This document shows positions 62,696 to 64,000 of a stretch of 64,000 bases of DNA, piece by piece. This stretch comes from an uncultured SAR86 cluster bacterium (GTDB lineage Bacteria > Pseudomonadota > Gammaproteobacteria > Magnimaribacterales > D2472). The translations under genes and the position numbers were made by a program. The stretch lies in contig CACOWI010000006.1 of NCBI GenBank assembly GCA_902630885.1, forward strand, positions 1-64,000, in the 5' to 3' direction. The notes below the pieces were generated by a model. It was not told where the DNA came from, ran no database searches, and was given only the letters and a program-made list of their open reading frames with translations. Position 1 is the first letter of the stretch, and every line of letters starts with the position of its first letter.

Positions 62696-64000
62696 GGGTT
62701 AACAATATTAATCGATGGTATCTCAGCTGAATTTGCACTTTTAACATAAGCTGGAATTTCATCAAAATTTAAATATTTATAAATTTCACCCGAAAGTGGA
62801 TTTATTTCATTCATATATTTCATGTATTCTTCATGGGTTGGAAGTTCTCCAACAATAGAGGCAATAGCTGCTAACTCTGCTGATGCCAAATACACATTGG
62901 CTCCATCTCCAAGTCTATTTGGAAAATTTCTAGTAGATGTAGATACGACAGTAGCACCAGCCATGACACGTGCCTGATTACCCATACATAGAGAGCATCC
63001 AGGTAACTCTGTTCTTGCACCTGAGCTTACAAATGTTTCAAAAACACCTTCATCTTTTAATTGTTTTTCATCCATTTTTGTTGGAGGAGAAATCCATAAT
63101 TTTGCTTTTGTACCGTTATATTTTTTAAGGAGGTGACTTGCTGCTCTAAAATGCCCAATGTTTGTCATGCACGAGCCAATGAACACCTCATCAATTTTAT
63201 CTCCACAAACATCCGATAGGGTTTTAATATCGTCTGGATCATTAGGGCATGCCAAAAGTGGTTCCTTTATTTCATTTAAATCAATTTCAATAATCTCAGC
63301 GTACTCTGCATCCTTATCAGGTTCTAACAGAACTGGATTCTTAATCCACTCTTCCATTGCTTGAGCTCTTCTTTCAATAGTCTTTTCATCACCATACCCG
63401 CTAGCAATCATCCATCTAAGCATAATTATATTTGATTCAAGATATTCAATAATTGGTTCTTTGCTAAGACGAACTGTGCAACCTGATGCAGATCTTTCAG
63501 CTGAAGCATCAGATAATTCAAAAGCTTGCTCAACTTTTAAGTTAGGCAATCCTTCAATCTCAAGACATTTGCCTGAGAATACATTCTTCTTACCTTCTTT
63601 TTCAACGGTCAGTAATCCTTTTTGAATAGCAGCATAAGGGATTGCATTTACAAGATCTCTCAATGTGATTCCTGGTTGCATTTCTCCTTTAAATCTAACG
63701 AGAACTGATTCTGGCATATCCAAAGGCATGACTCCTAGAGTAGCTGCAAACGCTACTAAACCAGAACCTGCTGGAAAACTTATACCGATAGGAAATCTTG
63801 TATGGCTATCTCCACCAGTTCCAACAGTATCAGGTATTAACATTCTATTTAACCATGAGTGAATTATCCCATCGCCTGGTTTAAGTGATACTCCACCTCT
63901 GTTCATAATAAAATCAGGGAGTGTATGTTGTGTCTCAATATCAACAGGCTTTGGGTATGCAGCAGTATGACAAAATGATTGCATTACCAGATCTGATGAA
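62692..64000 (-). CDS. acnB: Aconitate hydratase B, C-terminal half (cut by window edge)
   Basis: The minus-strand frame is open to the right edge (the residues before the first Met at 63984 read SSDLV) and ends at 62692. The visible 435 residues match the catalytic half of Acn[62 protein letters not shown] and [12 protein letters not shown], with the iron-sulfur cysteines. Interconverts citrate and isocitrate; AcnB can also hydrate 2-methyl-cis-aconitate, which would complete the PrpBCD cycle (established for E. coli). It is truncated by the window only. Confidence 0.97.
   Translation of the reverse strand, partial: SSDLVMQSFCHTAAYPKPVDIETQHTLPDFIMNRGGVSLKPGDGIIHSWLNRMLIPDTVGTGGDSHTRFPIGISFPAGSGLVAFAATLGVMPLDMPESVLVRFKGEMQPGITLRDLVNAIPYAAIQKGLLTVEKEGKKNVFSGKCLEIEGLPNLKVEQAFELSDASAERSASGCTVRLSKEPIIEYLESNIIMLRWMIASGYGDEKTIERRAQAMEEWIKNPVLLEPDKDAEYAEIIEIDLNEIKEPLLACPNDPDDIKTLSDVCGDKIDEVFIGSCMTNIGHFRAASHLLKKYNGTKAKLWISPPTKMDEKQLKDEGVFETFVSSGARTELPGCSLCMGNQARVMAGATVVSTSTRNFPNRLGDGANVYLASAELAAIASIVGELPTHEEYMKYMNEINPLSGEIYKYLNFDEIPAYVKSANSAEIPSINIVNP

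Noticed and set aside
1..64000. tRNA, rRNA, CRISPR array, transposase or integrase
   Set aside because: I looked for CCA-ended cloverleaf signals, rRNA core words, regularly spaced repeats and transposase/integrase motifs and saw none. Short structured RNAs could be missed by eye.

Overview
This is 64 kb of an AT-rich (about one-third G+C by eye), very tightly packed bacterial chromosome. It carries about 67 protein genes and no rRNA, tRNA, CRISPR array or mobile element that I can see. The gene order asd-fimV-truA-trpF ... SPOR-cvpA-purF, the topA ... lexA block, thrH, nagZ, rraA, prc and an AcnB-type aconitase all point to a gammaproteobacterium. Small gaps, overlapping genes, two acyl-CoA dehydrogenase pairs and low G+C suggest a streamlined marine surface lineage such as SAR86. 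That placement is inference, not proven by the sequence.

Layout: 1-5877 purine and nucleotide genes (end of a phosphoribosyltransferase, guaB, guaA, apt) with a flavodoxin-fold oxidoreductase, a CoA-binding protein and an enoyl-CoA hydratase. 5874-14951 holds mixed genes: SDR, nagZ, cupin, a FATP-type acyl-CoA synthetase, a saccharopine dehydrogenase-like enzyme, a three-gene cassette (methyltransferase, P-loop kinase, HIGH-type nucleotidyltransferase), a DmdA-like GcvT-family protein and a CIA30 protein. 14954-16654 holds tadA, a GNAT and exonuclease III. From 27783 down to 15409 all genes lie on the minus strand and almost touch: a biotin-dependent acyl-CoA carboxylase (beta, alpha), a TetR regulator, an AtuA homologue, an enoyl-CoA hydratase, two acyl-CoA dehydrogenases, then prc, xthA and the GNAT. 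This resembles the Pseudomonas acyclic-terpene (atu) and leucine/isovalerate (liu) pathways. A pair of overlapping palindromes sits in the divergent promoter at its head.

27876-34705 contains a GST, a secreted MsrA-thioredoxin-MsrB fusion, a nitronate monooxygenase-like protein, RraA, a PlsC-type acyltransferase and a second acyl-CoA dehydrogenase pair. 34825-42002 is nadK, rhomboid, galU, pyrD, an orphan, topA and two small genes. lexA faces a six-gene run (5'-nucleotidase, thrH, queH, prpB, prpC, prpD) across a perfect SOS box. 49048-62695 is aroC, leuCDB, asd, fimV, truA, trpF, trpB, trpA, malonyl-CoA decarboxylase, a SPOR protein, cvpA and purF. The window ends inside acnB.

The metabolic theme is oxidation of branched or terpenoid acyl-CoAs. 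A synthetase activates, paired dehydrogenases oxidise, the carboxylase/hydratase/AtuA set handles methyl-branched intermediates, PrpBCD with AcnB can burn propionyl-CoA, and malonyl-CoA decarboxylase returns malonyl-CoA to acetyl-CoA. Two genome-wide habits stand out. Several promoter-proximal genes have a -10 box only 5-7 bases before the start codon, which predicts leaderless mRNAs. Convergent genes end within a few bases of each other, often sharing the palindrome TTAA as both stop codons.
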